The notes: generated by a model not told the origin, from the sequence alone. DNA of 64,000 nt from Ktedonobacter sp. SOSP1-85 (GCF_016587415.1 NZ_BNJI01000001.1:5991501-6055500); one strand, 5' to 3'. Shown: positions 1 through 9,082, counted from the first letter of the stretch. Numbers and translations are program-made.

Positions 1-2655
1 AGCTATAATCTGGGCCAGGTCGCGCACTCGCTGGGTATCCAGGTTCCCAGTGACCGCCATCGCGCCATGGTTGATACCGTCCTGGCGATGCAGGTCTTCC
101 TCTCGCTCTATGAGCGCCTGCAAACCGTGGACCTGGCGCTCTTGCAGGACCTGGCTCACCTGGATGGTCCGCGTTCCTGGCCGCTGCTCCACTTCTTCCG
201 CCATGAACTGCGCCTGCGCCAGGAGCATGATGGTGCGTCTAATTTGAGCCGGGGCATCCTGGGTGATCGCTTTGCCGCGCAACTTGGTATGGATCCTCGT
301 GTCCTCTCCTTCGCCATCGCACGCAAAGACGATGCGCCTCCTCCCGCGCCAACCGCTCTTCCCGTTGCCACGACCGCTCACATTCAAGAGGCAGAGATAT
401 CGGCTGAGGCTCCCTTTGGAACGTCGGTGGCTCACGAGGCGGTGTATGAGGCCTTTGAGCAGCGGAAGCCGCTTGTGGTTGAAGTGACGATTGGTGATAA
501 CGATTATACGCCCGTCCTGCTCTCTGCTCTGCGCTGGCTCAATGAGCCCGAAGGGGAGACGGGCACGCCGCGCCGGCTGGTAATTGCCTGCGCGAACCAG
601 CAGGGGGCGCGGCGCCTGGTGTCCAAGACTCTGCCCACGCTGCAAAATCGCTTAGAGAGCCAGCTCTCCGTGGCCTACCTGGCTGAGCGGGGGGGCTATC
701 TGTGTGCCCATCGCTGGTTTGGCGCGGCCCTCCGGCGCACCAGCGGCGAGCTGACCGCTGAGCAGGCGCGTGGCCTGGCAAAGCTCGGCCTCTGGGCGCA
801 ACAGACGCTCACGGGCGAGCGCGGCGAACTGACGCTGCTGCCCCAGGAGTCTGCCGCCTGGGAGCGTATTTCGTCCGGTGTGGAGCGGCTCCCCTCGGCG
901 GACCCGCGCGCTGGCTCGATTTACCAGCGCTGTACCTATCGCCGTAAGGGCCTCTGCTTTGTGAGCCTTGCTGAGGAGCGCGTCAAAAATGCCCGCATCG
1001 TGGTGACCACGCATGCCGGTCTTTTTGACGATCTTTCCTCTTCGCACTCGCTCCTCTCCGGGATTGAGCAACGTGTCGTCCTGGATAGCGATCTTCTGGA
1101 TGAGGAGAATGCGCGCTGGAGCGGTGCCGAATTTCGCCAGGAGCACCTGCTGAACCTGCTCAATACGATTGGCGCCGAGCTTCCCACTGGTCGCTATCAG
1201 GGGTTGCTGGCCCTGGCCGCGCCCTCGTTGCGCGAAAATGGCCCGGGTGGCATCTCTTCCACGCCCACGGTCGCCAAAGCCGAGCTTGATCAGCGGATGC
1301 TGAGCTGGTTCCAGACGCTGCGCCAGGCACGTGCCGCCGTCGAGCAGCTCTTTAAGAGCTTCCAGGCTTTGATTGAGGATGCCGCGCACCAGGGCAATGG
1401 GAAAGGGAAGGGCGAGGGCGCGGGACGCTCAGCAGGTTCTCGGAGTCATGAACGCCTGGATCAGCCTCTGCGATTGACCTCTCAGTCGTGCCAGGTTGGA
1501 GCCTGGAACGAGGTTGAGCAGGCCTGGAAACAGGCCGCGCATCGCCTGCAGTCCGTGATTGACCTCGCGCGCCAGGCCGAGAAAATCATTCTCGCGCCCC
1601 AGAAGAACGCGCATAAGGAAAAAGGGAGCGGCGAGGATAGCTCGCTGGCTTCTGAGTTGGCCGCAGCCGCGCACCAGTTGCTGGAGCAGAAACGCCTGGC
1701 TGAGCAGGCTCTCTCCCTGGGCGAGAGCGAGTCTGTCTACTGGCTGCGTATGCCGCCGACGCCAGTCTCGCATGCCGGACATCAGCGTCCGGGGCAGGGT
1801 CCCCAGACCTTAAGCGAGCCTGCGCCCCCGATCTTGCATACCCAGTTGGTGCAGACCTCGGCGCTGCTGCGGCGCCTGCTGTTGCGCGAGCAGCGTGGCA
1901 CGATCTTCGCGGGAACCGCGCTTTCGGTCGATGGTTCCTTCGCTTTTACACAGGGGCGCCTGGGCCTGGAGAGTGAGCAGGGCCTGACCCTCTCGATTGA
2001 GCGGCCTCATCATGAGCAGACACTGCTCTACCTCATGGACGACGTGCCTGAACCCAATGTGCCGCAGTACCAGCGCCACCTGGATGAGACCATCATGCAG
2101 ATGGCGAGCGCTCTGGAGGGGCAAACGGTTGTGCTCTTTACCTCGCATGCCGCCTTGCGTAGCTCGTATACTGCCATTAAACCCATGCTAGAGGCGCGTG
2201 GCATCCTGGTCCTGGGGCAGGGCATCGATGGCTCACCGCGTAACCTCTGGCAGATCTATCGCGAGCAAGAGCACGTGGTCCTGCTGGGAACGGGCAGCTT
2301 CTGGGACGCGAGCGACGATGTGACCATTTCGCCTACCTGCCTGATCGTCTCGCGCTTGCCGATGCCGGTCCTGCATGACCCTCCAATCGCCGCGCGCGCC
2401 GAACTGATCTCCGATCAATTGCATAACCTGACTGTGCCCATGGCTGCCCTGCGCGTCAGGCGCGCCCTGAATAAAATCGCCTGGCATAATGATAAACGCA
2501 ATGCTGTGATCATGTTTGATAAGCGGGTCGTCTCAAAAGAGTATGGCGCGATGGTCTTGCAGAGCCTGCCGCGCTGCTCCCAGCGACGCGGCGGAGCCTC
2601 ACGCGCCGCCGAAAGCGTGCTCGACTGGCTGACCGATACCGGCTCGTGGGAATAG
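1..2655 (+). CDS. DnaQ exonuclease-DinG-like protein with degenerate helicase motifs (5' partial)
   Basis: The frame is already open at base 1, so the N-terminus lies outside the window. The first codons read like the end of a DnaQ-type 3'-5' exonuclease domain, with an HRAMVD segment at about 55-75 matching the ExoIII motif HxAxxD. The rest follows the XPD/DinG helicase layout, ending in a DinG-like C-terminus with SFWDASD and a KEYG segment. The ATPase motifs are eroded: the Walker A site is EVTIGDNDY (481-507), the DEAH box is DSDL (about 1084-1095), and the QxxGRxxR motif VI is RALNKIAW (2461-2484). Three of the four Fe-S cysteines are recognisable (GYLC, QRC, GLC). The protein probably keeps nuclease or DNA-binding activity but not ATP-driven unwinding. 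S. aureus DinG is a known precedent for a helicase turned nuclease. Confidence 0.8.
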   Translation, partial: SYNLGQVAHSLGIQVPSDRHRAMVDTVLAMQVFLSLYERLQTVDLALLQDLAHLDGPRSWPLLHFFRHELRLRQEHDGASNLSRGILGDRFAAQLGMDPRVLSFAIARKDDAPPPAPTALPVATTAHIQEAEISAEAPFGTSVAHEAVYEAFEQRKPLVVEVTIGDNDYTPVLLSALRWLNEPEGETGTPRRLVIACANQQGARRLVSKTLPTLQNRLESQLSVAYLAERGGYLCAHRWFGAALRRTSGELTAEQARGLAKLGLWAQQTLTGERGELTLLPQESAAWERISSGVERLPSADPRAGSIYQRCTYRRKGLCFVSLAEERVKNARIVVTTHAGLFDDLSSSHSLLSGIEQRVVLDSDLLDEENARWSGAEFRQEHLLNLLNTIGAELPTGRYQGLLALAAPSLRENGPGGISSTPTVAKAELDQRMLSWFQTLRQARAAVEQLFKSFQALIEDAAHQGNGKGKGEGAGRSAGSRSHERLDQPLRLTSQSCQVGAWNEVEQAWKQAAHRLQSVIDLARQAEKIILAPQKNAHKEKGSGEDSSLASELAAAAHQLLEQKRLAEQALSLGESESVYWLRMPPTPVSHAGHQRPGQGPQTLSEPAPPILHTQLVQTSALLRRLLLREQRGTIFAGTALSVDGSFAFTQGRLGLESEQGLTLSIERPHHEQTLLYLMDDVPEPNVPQYQRHLDETIMQMASALEGQTVVLFTSHAALRSSYTAIKPMLEARGILVLGQGIDGSPRNLWQIYREQEHVVLLGTGSFWDASDDVTISPTCLIVSRLPMPVLHDPPIAARAELISDQLHNLTVPMAALRVRRALNKIAWHNDKRNAVIMFDKRVVSKEYGAMVLQSLPRCSQRRGGASRAAESVLDWLTDTGSWE

Positions 2656-2678
2656 GCATCTCGGGAGCACATCTTTTT

Positions 2679-2845
2679 GGTAGGGACCCGGTTTACCGCG
2701 TCCAAATGCCATTCATGGCATGTTGGCGCAGCCGAAACCGTTTGGGACCGATGTGATGTGTGATGCAACATTATGCAATGGAACTATATGGGCTGCGCCT
2801 ACAGGCGATCAATCGCCTTTGGACGCGGTAAACCGGGTCCCTACC
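2679..2845. repeat. MITE-like element with 28-bp perfect terminal inverted repeats
   Basis: The arms at 2679-2706 and 2818-2845 are perfect reverse complements (GGTAGGGACCCGG...). They enclose about 111 bp that includes a short TGCCAT/ATGGCA palindrome. A diverged single arm recurs at 5090-5116, so this is a repeat family. No open gene and no clear target duplication is visible. The element sits just upstream of the oxidoreductase start. Confidence 0.65.
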
Positions 2846-2902
2846 ATAGGGGAAGCGTTTGGGGCCTGCTGGGAGAGTACCAGGAAAGGATATATTGTAT
2901 TT

Positions 2903-5028
2903 ATGGCTTTAGATACTACTGCCCCGGTGGAGGGGCCGCGCAAACTACGTGTTGTATATGGTTCGTGTCCGCATGATTGCCCTGACTGCTGCGCCCTGGA
3001 GACGCAGGTCGATGAGAATGGGCGGGCCGTAAGCGTGCGTGGGCGCGCCGATCATCCGATTACACGCGGCTGGCTCTGTGCCAAGGTCAATCGCTACCTG
3101 GAGCGTGTCTATCATCCCGAGCGCCTGCTCTATCCCCTGCGCCGCGTCGGACCCAAGGGCAGCGGCAAGTTTGAGCGTATCTCCTGGGACGAGGCTATTT
3201 CCGAGATTACCAGTCGCTGGAAGCAGATCATCGCCGAGCATGGTGCCCAGTCTATTTTGCCATATAGCTATGCGGGTACCCTGGGAACCGTCCAGGGCGG
3301 AGTTACCGATGAGCGCCTCTGGAACCGCCTGGGGGCCTCTGGCCTGGAGCGAGCCATCTGTGGGCATGCCGCTGAAGAGGGCGTGCAACTGGTGGTTGGT
3401 GGTCGCCTGGCCCCCTCGCCCGAGGTCCTGGTCGAGAGCAAGCTGATCCTTATCTGGGGCAGTAATCCCGCCAGTACCGCGCCTCACATCATGCCTTTCC
3501 TGCGCCAGGCGCAGAAGAATGGCGCCCAGGTGATTGTGATCGATCCCATTCGCACTCTCACGGCACGCTCGGCGGACCAGCATATCCAGCCCTATCCGGG
3601 GACCGATGCCGCCCTGGCTCTGGCGATGATGTATGTCATGGTTCACGAAGGCCTGCACGATCAGCAGTGGCTCGATGCGCATACCGTGGGCTGGGAGAAG
3701 TTCCTTGAGCGCATCAATGAGTGGACTCCGGCGCGGGCCGCGCGCGTGACAGGCCTGGCAGAAGAGCTGATCGTCGACCTGGCACGCCGCTACGCCACGG
3801 CGAAGCCCGCCATGCTGCGCCTGACCGATGGCATTAACCGCCACACCAATGGTGGGCAGACTGTGCGTACCCTGACCTGTCTCCCCGCCGTGGCTGGACA
3901 CTATGGCGAGCGCGCTGGCGGTCTGATGTATAGCACCAGCGATTGGCTCAAGTGGGATAAGCAGGCACGGGGACACGCGCATGAGACCAGTTGCCCCCCG
4001 AGCCGCGTGTGCTGAATATGAACCGCCTGGGCGCGATCCTCACGGGCGAAGCCGATCCTCCTGTGTACTCGCTCTTCGTCTATAATGCCAATCCCGTGGC
4101 GTCGACGCCTAATGTAGGCAAGATTATTGAGGGCCTGATGCGCGATGACCTCTTTACGGTCGTACATGAGCTCTTCGAGACCGATACCGCGCGCTATGCC
4201 GATATTATCCTGCCCGCGACCAGCCAGCTTGAGCAGCGCGACCTGCATAAGCCTTATGGTCACCTGACACTCCAGTATAATGAGCCGGCGATTGAGCCGC
4301 TGGGCGAGGCGCGTAGCAACTGGGACGTCATGCGCGCCCTGGCGAAGGGCATGGGATATGACGAACCCTGGCTCCAGGCCGACGTAGACGAGATTATTGA
4401 AGAGTTGCTGGAGGCCTCGCGTCCCCAGAACACCAGCTTACAAGGCATTACCCTGGAGCGCCTGAAGGCGGAGGGCGCGATCCCCCTGACGCTCTCCGAG
4501 GAGGAGCAGGTGCCATTCGCCGATGGTGTCTTCCGCACTCCGTCCGGAAAGGTTGAGTTCTACTCGGCGCAGGCCCTTGCCAAAGGTTATGATCCTCTGC
4601 CAGGCTGGGTCCCCGAGGTGGAGTCGCATGTCCAGGAGCGCGAGATTGTGCCAGTGGATGAGCGCCTGCCCCTGCTCTGTCCGGCAGCGCACCACTTCCT
4701 TAGCTCGTCGTTCGGCAATGTCGGGGTACTCAAGGAGAAAGAGCGCTTCCCGCGCCTCTGGATTCACCCCGTGGACGCGCAGAAGCGGGATATTCGCAGC
4801 GGCCAGCTTGTGCGTGTCAGCAATGAGCGTGGCTGGTGCCGGCTGGTCGCGGATGTCTCTGAGGAAGTGCGCGAGGGCGTCCTGGCTACGACGACCGTCT
4901 GGTGGCCTATGTTTAGTCCCGACCAGCGCAACGTGAACTGGACGACCTCTGATCGCCTCGCCGATTTTAATGGCGGTAGTACCTTCTATACCAATCTAGT
5001 ACTGGTAGAACCTTCTGTCGAGCCATAG
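2903..5028 (+). CDS. molybdopterin-dependent oxidoreductase, DMSO reductase family (frameshifted)
   Basis: Large catalytic subunit type of the bis-MGD family, which carries out redox on an unidentified substrate. The N-terminus has an Fe4S4 motif CPHDCPDCC followed by GWLCAKV. It then has the usual WDEA segment, the NPAST and NANPVAS pterin-binding motifs, and a C-terminal molydopterin dinucleotide-binding domain. The ATG at 2903 (MALDTT) is chosen because AGGAAAGG lies about 14 bp upstream; longer in-frame extensions run into the inverted-repeat element. The frame breaks at a run of six C (3994-3999): the first part would stop at about 4015, and the homologous protein resumes in the -1 frame (PEPRVLNMN). 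Restoring one C joins both parts. No partner Fe-S or membrane subunit is nearby, so electron transfer partners are unknown. Either a pseudogene or a sequence error. Confidence 0.8.
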
Positions 5029-5089
5029 GCCGATTTGCGTATGTTATAATCCAGAGAAGGCTATTTTAGCTCAACACGAAACGCAGACC

Positions 5090-5116
5090 GGTAGAGACCC
5101 GGTTTGCCGCGTCCAA
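5090..5116 (+). repeat. solo copy of the GGTAGGGACCCGG repeat arm
   Basis: This 27-bp segment differs from the 2679-2706 arm at two positions (GTAGAGACC and TTTGCC). It has no partner arm nearby. It lies in the leader region of the following histidine kinase. Confidence 0.5.
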
Positions 5117-5145
5117 TACGCATCAAGCGAAGGTTTCCCGCCCAT

Positions 5146-5259
5146 GCAGGGAGAAAAAAGGAGTGCTTCTAAAGGGCGCGCCTACCTTTTTTCTCCCTGC
5201 TGGGTGGGGGCGTTTCTTCTTCCAGGGGAGTGGGGGTAGGTGCGCCCTTTAGAAGCACT
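5146..5259 (+). promoter_or_regulatory. two mutually exclusive hairpins in the histidine kinase leader
   Basis: Hairpin 1 pairs 5146-5161 with 5185-5200 (16 bp, perfect). Hairpin 2 pairs 5162-5186 with 5235-5259 (25 bp, one G-U at 5180/5241). The left arm of hairpin 2 is the loop of hairpin 1, so both cannot form normally in one RNA. It could be an attenuator or a relic of inserted palindromic repeats. The hairpin 2 arm resembles the repeat core seen at 42240 and 9011. Confidence 0.4.
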
Positions 5260-5302
5260 AACTGATCTGTGACGCAAGCTAAGAAGGACTGATTCAGGCA
5301 TT

Positions 5303-7264
5303 ATGCATATGCACGTACAGAGAGATCTTACTAACGTCTATCGCGCTGTTCTGCGTTCCATCTCTGAGATCTGGACCTCGCTTCAGCAGAATCGAGATGT
5401 AGATGGGTTGCTTCAGCAAATCGCAGATGCAACCTGCCAGGCTCTGGGCTTTCGCTATAGCGCGCTCTATTTAGAGGACGAGCATCACAATTTTTATGTA
5501 CGTGCTACCTCGTCGAGTGTTCCTGCTGAACATACTGCCTATCTGCGCCAGCATCCCATGCCCGCGTATGTCGCCTCCCTTCTCACTCAGCCCGCTCTTC
5601 GGTGCCGCAACTCCTATTTTATTCCTGGCGAGGCCGATGTCTGGCAAGATGAAAGTGTGGCCGCGCATTTTGTCATCGTGCAGGAGGGGGAGCCTGTGAT
5701 AACGACGCTGAGCTATGAAGAACTGGGTGTAGGAGAGGATATATCGCAATGGCGACCCAATGATCTCTTGCTGGTTCCCCTGCGCAAAGGGGATGGTAGC
5801 ATTATCGGTTTCCTGACGCCCGATTCTCCCCTCGATGGGTTGCGTCCCTCGCCCGAGACAGTGGATGTATTGGAGGTCTTTGCCAGCCAGGCCACGGGCG
5901 TAATTGAATGGGCGCATCTCTATGAAGAGGCCCAGAGTAGTAGTCAGGAGCGGGCGGCCCTGATCGAGATTGGGCGTGCGCTCTCAGCTCCTGAGGCCTT
6001 ACGCGATCTCAGCACGGTCTACCAGGTGCTCTATGCGCAATTATGTCGTGTGATGCCGGTAGATGGTTTTTTTGTCACGCGCTGCGATTTCGCTAGAGAT
6101 GAAATGTATGCTGATTACATCATCGATGAGGATATATCCTATCCCTCTCCAGAGCCCCAGTCCCCTATTTCACCCTGGATAGGCTATATGCTTACAGAGC
6201 ACCTGACCTATTGCTTCTTAACCGCTCAGGAGCATGAAGATTTTGTGCTACAACATACCGATCGCACTAAGGTTATTCTGTTTGGGAGCAAGCGCCGCAG
6301 TGAGTCACTGATCTTTGTCCCTGTCCACTATGGGGATGAGGCAATAGGTATGCTCTCGGTGCAGTCCTATCAACCCCATGTTTATACCCAGCGTCATGTG
6401 CAGATGATCAAGGAGATCGCTGTCCAGGCGGGAATCGCCATGATGAACGCTCGTCGCTATAGCGAACTGGGGCAGGCCATGCGCCAGGCCCAGGAGTCCG
6501 AGCAGCTGAAAAACCAGTTTCTGATGACGGCCTCCCATGAATTACGCACCCCGCTGACAGCCATTCAAGGCTATCTCGAATTGCTCAGCACGCACGGTGC
6601 CTACCTGGATGAGGAGCGCAAACAGCGCTTCATTGACAATGCGCGCCGGGCCTGTGATGAGCTGGTCCTCCTGTTGGGCAATGTCATGGATACCAGTCGT
6701 ATTGACCAGGAGTGGGTCTCGGTCAAACGTGATGTCGTCGCTATCTCGCCCGCGGTGGCGCAGATTCTGGAGATCCTCGATCCCACCATTACCCGTGAGC
6801 AGCGCCATATCGAGCTTGATCTGGCGGATGACCTCTCCGTCTGGGCGGATGACCTGCGCCTGCGCCAGGTATTGATGAATCTGGTGGGTAACGCGCTGAA
6901 ATATACGCCACCTGCCACGCAGATCGCTATTGGCGCGCAGCGCCTCTCCTGCAACGAGACACTTCGGCGTATTGAGGAGGCCCAACCTGGAGGCGTAAAT
7001 ATGTTGACGGGGGAACGCTGTGTGCTTATCTGGGTGCGTGACTGGGGGCCTGGCATCAGCCAGAAGGAGCAGGAGAAGCTCTTCACCAAGTTCTCACGCC
7101 TCTCAACTGAAGCCACGCAGGCGCAGCGAGGCGCAGGCTGGGGCCTCTACCTCTGTCGCAAACTCGTCGAGGCCATGAATGGCTCTATCTGGGTCGAAAG
7201 CCAGGGCATCCCTGGCGAAGGCAGCACCTTCCTCATCGCCCTCCCCGAGACCGAAGGGCAATAG
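5303..7264 (+). CDS. GAF-domain sensor histidine kinase
   Basis: A 653-residue cytoplasmic two-component sensor with no membrane segment. There are two GAF-like regions (about residues 30-200 and 225-385), then a HisKA domain with SHELRTPLT (phospho-acceptor His412) and a HATPase domain. The latter has the N box NLVGNALKYT (about 526), the G1 box DWGPG (about 580) and a C-terminal GAGWGLYLC. It autophosphorylates and should pass phosphate to a response regulator, but none is adjacent, so it is an orphan kinase. The start at 5303 has AGAAGGA about 15 bp upstream; the ATG at 5309 is an alternative. The leader with competing hairpins suggests control of its own expression. The signal is unknown; GAF domains often bind small ligands or haem. 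Confidence 0.9.
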   Translation: MHMHVQRDLTNVYRAVLRSISEIWTSLQQNRDVDGLLQQIADATCQALGFRYSALYLEDEHHNFYVRATSSSVPAEHTAYLRQHPMPAYVASLLTQPALRCRNSYFIPGEADVWQDESVAAHFVIVQEGEPVITTLSYEELGVGEDISQWRPNDLLLVPLRKGDGSIIGFLTPDSPLDGLRPSPETVDVLEVFASQATGVIEWAHLYEEAQSSSQERAALIEIGRALSAPEALRDLSTVYQVLYAQLCRVMPVDGFFVTRCDFARDEMYADYIIDEDISYPSPEPQSPISPWIGYMLTEHLTYCFLTAQEHEDFVLQHTDRTKVILFGSKRRSESLIFVPVHYGDEAIGMLSVQSYQPHVYTQRHVQMIKEIAVQAGIAMMNARRYSELGQAMRQAQESEQLKNQFLMTASHELRTPLTAIQGYLELLSTHGAYLDEERKQRFIDNARRACDELVLLLGNVMDTSRIDQEWVSVKRDVVAISPAVAQILEILDPTITREQRHIELDLADDLSVWADDLRLRQVLMNLVGNALKYTPPATQIAIGAQRLSCNETLRRIEEAQPGGVNMLTGERCVLIWVRDWGPGISQKEQEKLFTKFSRLSTEATQAQRGAGWGLYLCRKLVEAMNGSIWVESQGIPGEGSTFLIALPETEGQ

Positions 7265-7265
7265 T

Positions 7266-7312
7266 TGTGTCTGTGGCGGTAGCTGACTCCATCAGCTACT
7301 ACCACAGACACA
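7266..7312. terminator. hairpin after the histidine kinase gene
   Basis: Arms of about 21 bp (TGTCTGTGG...CCACAGACA) with two mismatches and a five-base loop follow the stop codon by a few bases. There is no T tract, so termination is inferred from position only. Confidence 0.55.
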
Positions 7313-7426
7313 CAAACTCTACAGCTGGGCGGAATAGGTAGGCCGTCGCCCATTATTTGACGCGCTTTGAGGTCTATGCTACCATATTCCTAGCTGACTT
7401 TTGTGTTTGCGGGAGGAAAATTTATC

Positions 7427-7777
7427 ATGAACTTATATGAACAATTGCACGTTGTTCATGAGCGGCTAGAGGGAATTGGCGCGCATGACGATAGCATGGA
7501 CCTGGTGGAGAAGTTGTTAAAGCGTGCTGAGCCTACGAAGCATGAGAAAACCAGCGTGGCACAGGTTCAGGTAGTGCGTCACATGCTGCGTATGCCAGAG
7601 GTGATCGACAACTACAATATCTATAACGATTTGCAGGAACTGTTGAGCGAGCGTGAGGAGAGCGATATCGCAGCCCGTGAAGACGCCGCCCCGGCAGCCT
7701 ATGTCGACACATCGCACCGTCCCAAACCCAAGTCGTTCTACAAGGCGCAGAAAGATAAAGCCAAGAAGAAGGGCTAG
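7427..7777 (+). CDS. hypothetical protein, charged C-terminus
   Basis: A 116-residue protein of unknown function. The ATG at 7427 is preferred over an earlier in-frame start because GGGAGGA lies 11 bp upstream. The sequence is mostly helical and acidic (YEQLHVVHERL, DLVEKLLKRAE), with a lysine-rich tail (KAQKDKAKKKG). There is no signal peptide or membrane segment. It converges on pspA with only 9 bp between stops. It could be a small cytoplasmic accessory protein; no family was recognised. Confidence 0.75.
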   Translation: MNLYEQLHVVHERLEGIGAHDDSMDLVEKLLKRAEPTKHEKTSVAQVQVVRHMLRMPEVIDNYNIYNDLQELLSEREESDIAAREDAAPAAYVDTSHRPKPKSFYKAQKDKAKKKG

Positions 7778-7786
7778 CCTCATCTA

Positions 7787-8545
7787 TCATTCGAGAAAAG
7801 AGGTTGGCCCTTCAATTTGTTTTGGCTGCGTATATTGGCCGCCGAGTTGTAGCTGTTCCTTCATGGCCTGCAATTGAAGTTCTACGTTCTGTTGCATGTC
7901 GATACGCTGCAACTCGCGGCCAAGCGCATCTCCTGCTCCCAGAGAGCGCTGTTCCCCTATGACTCCTTGCTCAAGCAGCTCTTCGAGCGCGTTGGCCCGC
8001 GCCTGCATGGTGAGAATTTTCTCTTGGGCGCGCTGCATGGCGAGGTGAATCTCTCCCATCTCACCAGATATGCCCCCAAGCGATTCCCGCAGTTTTACCT
8101 GTGTCTGCGCGGCATGATACTGAACTTTAGCCATCTCCTTCTGGGTGCGGAAGACCTCGATCCGCGTGGCGACATCCTGTTCCATCTGGAGCAGGCGCTC
8201 CTCCTGCTCGCGTAGTTGGGCGATCTGGCGTTCATAGTTGTGCAGTTGCGGCACAAACAGCTCTTTGCGTTGCAGCGCCTGGCGTGCCAGGTCTTCGCGC
8301 CCCAGGCGCAGAGCCTGCCCTGCCTGACTGGTGAGCTTATCGACATTATTGAGAAGCTGCGTTTGTTGCAGCTCTAGCTGCTTGCGATTGGTCGCGATAT
8401 CGGCAATAGCCCGGCGCAATTGTTGTACCTGCTCAACCTGTTTGGTATACGCATAATCCAGCACTGCCCCAGGCTCCTCCGCCTTCTCTAGCGCAGCCCT
8501 GGTGCGAATGCGGAAGAGCAACGCGAGACGAGAGAATAGGCCCAT
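7787..8545 (-). CDS. pspA: PspA/IM30 family phage-shock protein
   Basis: A 252-residue member of the PspA/Vipp1 family, peripheral proteins that oligomerise on the inner face of the membrane and stabilise it under stress. It begins MGLFSRLALLFRIR with an amphipathic helix. PspA-type segments follow (VLDYAYTKQVEQVQ, and a central LGREDLARQALQRK that matches the family GREDLAR core). Long heptad-rich coiled-coil segments run to the end. No pspF, pspB or pspC homologues are adjacent, so this is a stand-alone PspA as in many Chloroflexota. About 330 bp of noncoding DNA lies upstream. Confidence 0.92.
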   Translation of the reverse strand: MGLFSRLALLFRIRTRAALEKAEEPGAVLDYAYTKQVEQVQQLRRAIADIATNRKQLELQQTQLLNNVDKLTSQAGQALRLGREDLARQALQRKELFVPQLHNYERQIAQLREQEERLLQMEQDVATRIEVFRTQKEMAKVQYHAAQTQVKLRESLGGISGEMGEIHLAMQRAQEKILTMQARANALEELLEQGVIGEQRSLGAGDALGRELQRIDMQQNVELQLQAMKEQLQLGGQYTQPKQIEGPTSFLE

Positions 8546-8873
8546 AAATCTTCCTCCAGGTGTAATTAGGAACGACGCTGCTGAAGCACGCGTCTACATA
8601 TCAAGGCACGAAGGCCCATGATATAAATACACCGTAATTAATACGCGCAGCTATGGCATTCTGTTGCGCTGTTGCTTACCCTTTAGAAAGCGAGCAGGGC
8701 TATTTCATTCTCTCCTGCTTCCCGCTTCGGTTTGCGCCTGCGGCGCTTAGTGGGTAAAGGGATGGGCAGTATGGCATGGGCGAATGCCATACTGCCCATC
8801 CCTTTACCCTCCGGCGAGCTTGCGAGCCGGAATTGAGAGGAGTGGAAGACGTTTGAGAAAGGCGAAAAAAGGA
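8546..8873. other. intergenic region with repeat relic and 26-bp palindrome
   Basis: This stretch between pspA and the tRNA promoter carries no convincing gene. At 8587-8611 it has ACGCGTCTACATAT...GGCACG, nearly identical to part of the palindrome at 42240. At 8752-8809 it has a perfect palindrome. Confidence 0.6.
8752..8809. repeat. 26-bp perfect inverted repeat, 6-nt loop
   Basis: The arms 8752-8777 and 8784-8809 (GGGTAAAGGGATGGG...) are exact reverse complements. Unlike most palindromes here, it lies upstream of both flanking transcription units, so a terminator role is less obvious. Confidence 0.75.
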
Positions 8874-8902
8874 TTGACAATCTTTTGAAGATGGGTTATA
8901 CT
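8874..8902 (+). promoter_or_regulatory. sigma-70 type promoter of tRNA-Gly
   Basis: TTGACA (8874-8879), a 17-bp spacer, and TATACT (8897-8902). The near-consensus promoter ends 22 bp before the tRNA. Confidence 0.85.
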
Positions 8903-8924
8903 AAGCCATGTAAGCGATAAGCAA

Positions 8925-8996
8925 GCGAGAGTAACTCAGTGGTAGAGTGTCACTTTCCCAAAGTGATGGTCGCGGGTTCGAATCCCGTCTCTCGCT
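8925..8996 (+). tRNA. tRNA-Gly, anticodon CCC
   Basis: A 72-nt cloverleaf. The acceptor stem is GCGAGAG/CTCTCGC with discriminator T and no encoded CCA. The D arm is ACTC...GAGT. The anticodon stem TCACT/AGTGA holds the loop TTCCCAA, giving anticodon CCC for GGG codons. The T arm loop is TTCGAAT. A strong promoter lies upstream and a perfect palindrome follows 14 bp after. Confidence 0.95.
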
Positions 8997-9010
8997 CTTT
9001 TTTATGCCCA

Positions 9011-9082
9011 AAAAGCCCGGCGCTACTGGCGTACGCGCCTACTTCCGGAAGTAGGCGCGTACGCCAGTAGCGCCGGGCTTTT
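9011..9082. terminator. 72-bp perfect palindrome between tRNA-Gly and the convergent MFS gene
   Basis: The arms 9011-9046 and 9047-9082 are exact 36-bp reverse complements with no spacer. They begin AAAAGCCCGG and end in TTTT, so either strand reads as a GC stem plus a short T run. It fits a bidirectional terminator. It contains the CGCTACT/GTACGCG core shared with palindromes at 38147 and 42240. Confidence 0.8.

Noticed and set aside
652..1389. Long antisense ORF in the DinG-like gene
   Set aside because: It is on the opposite strand of a well-supported gene. Similar long shadow ORFs occur opposite many genes here because of GC-rich third positions.
2720..2902. Extension of the oxidoreductase ORF upstream to 2720
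   Set aside because: The extra residues are translated from the inverted-repeat element, lack family similarity, and a good ribosome-binding site precedes the ATG at 2903.
2945..3982. 345-residue minus-strand ORF opposite the oxidoreductase
   Set aside because: No recognisable domain, no ribosome-binding site, fully overlapped by a gene with clear motifs.
3994..4000. Programmed -1 frameshift at C CCC CCG
   Set aside because: The heptamer fits the slippery pattern, but no downstream stimulatory structure is evident. Oxidoreductases of this family are not known to use frameshifting, and a base loss in a C run is simpler.
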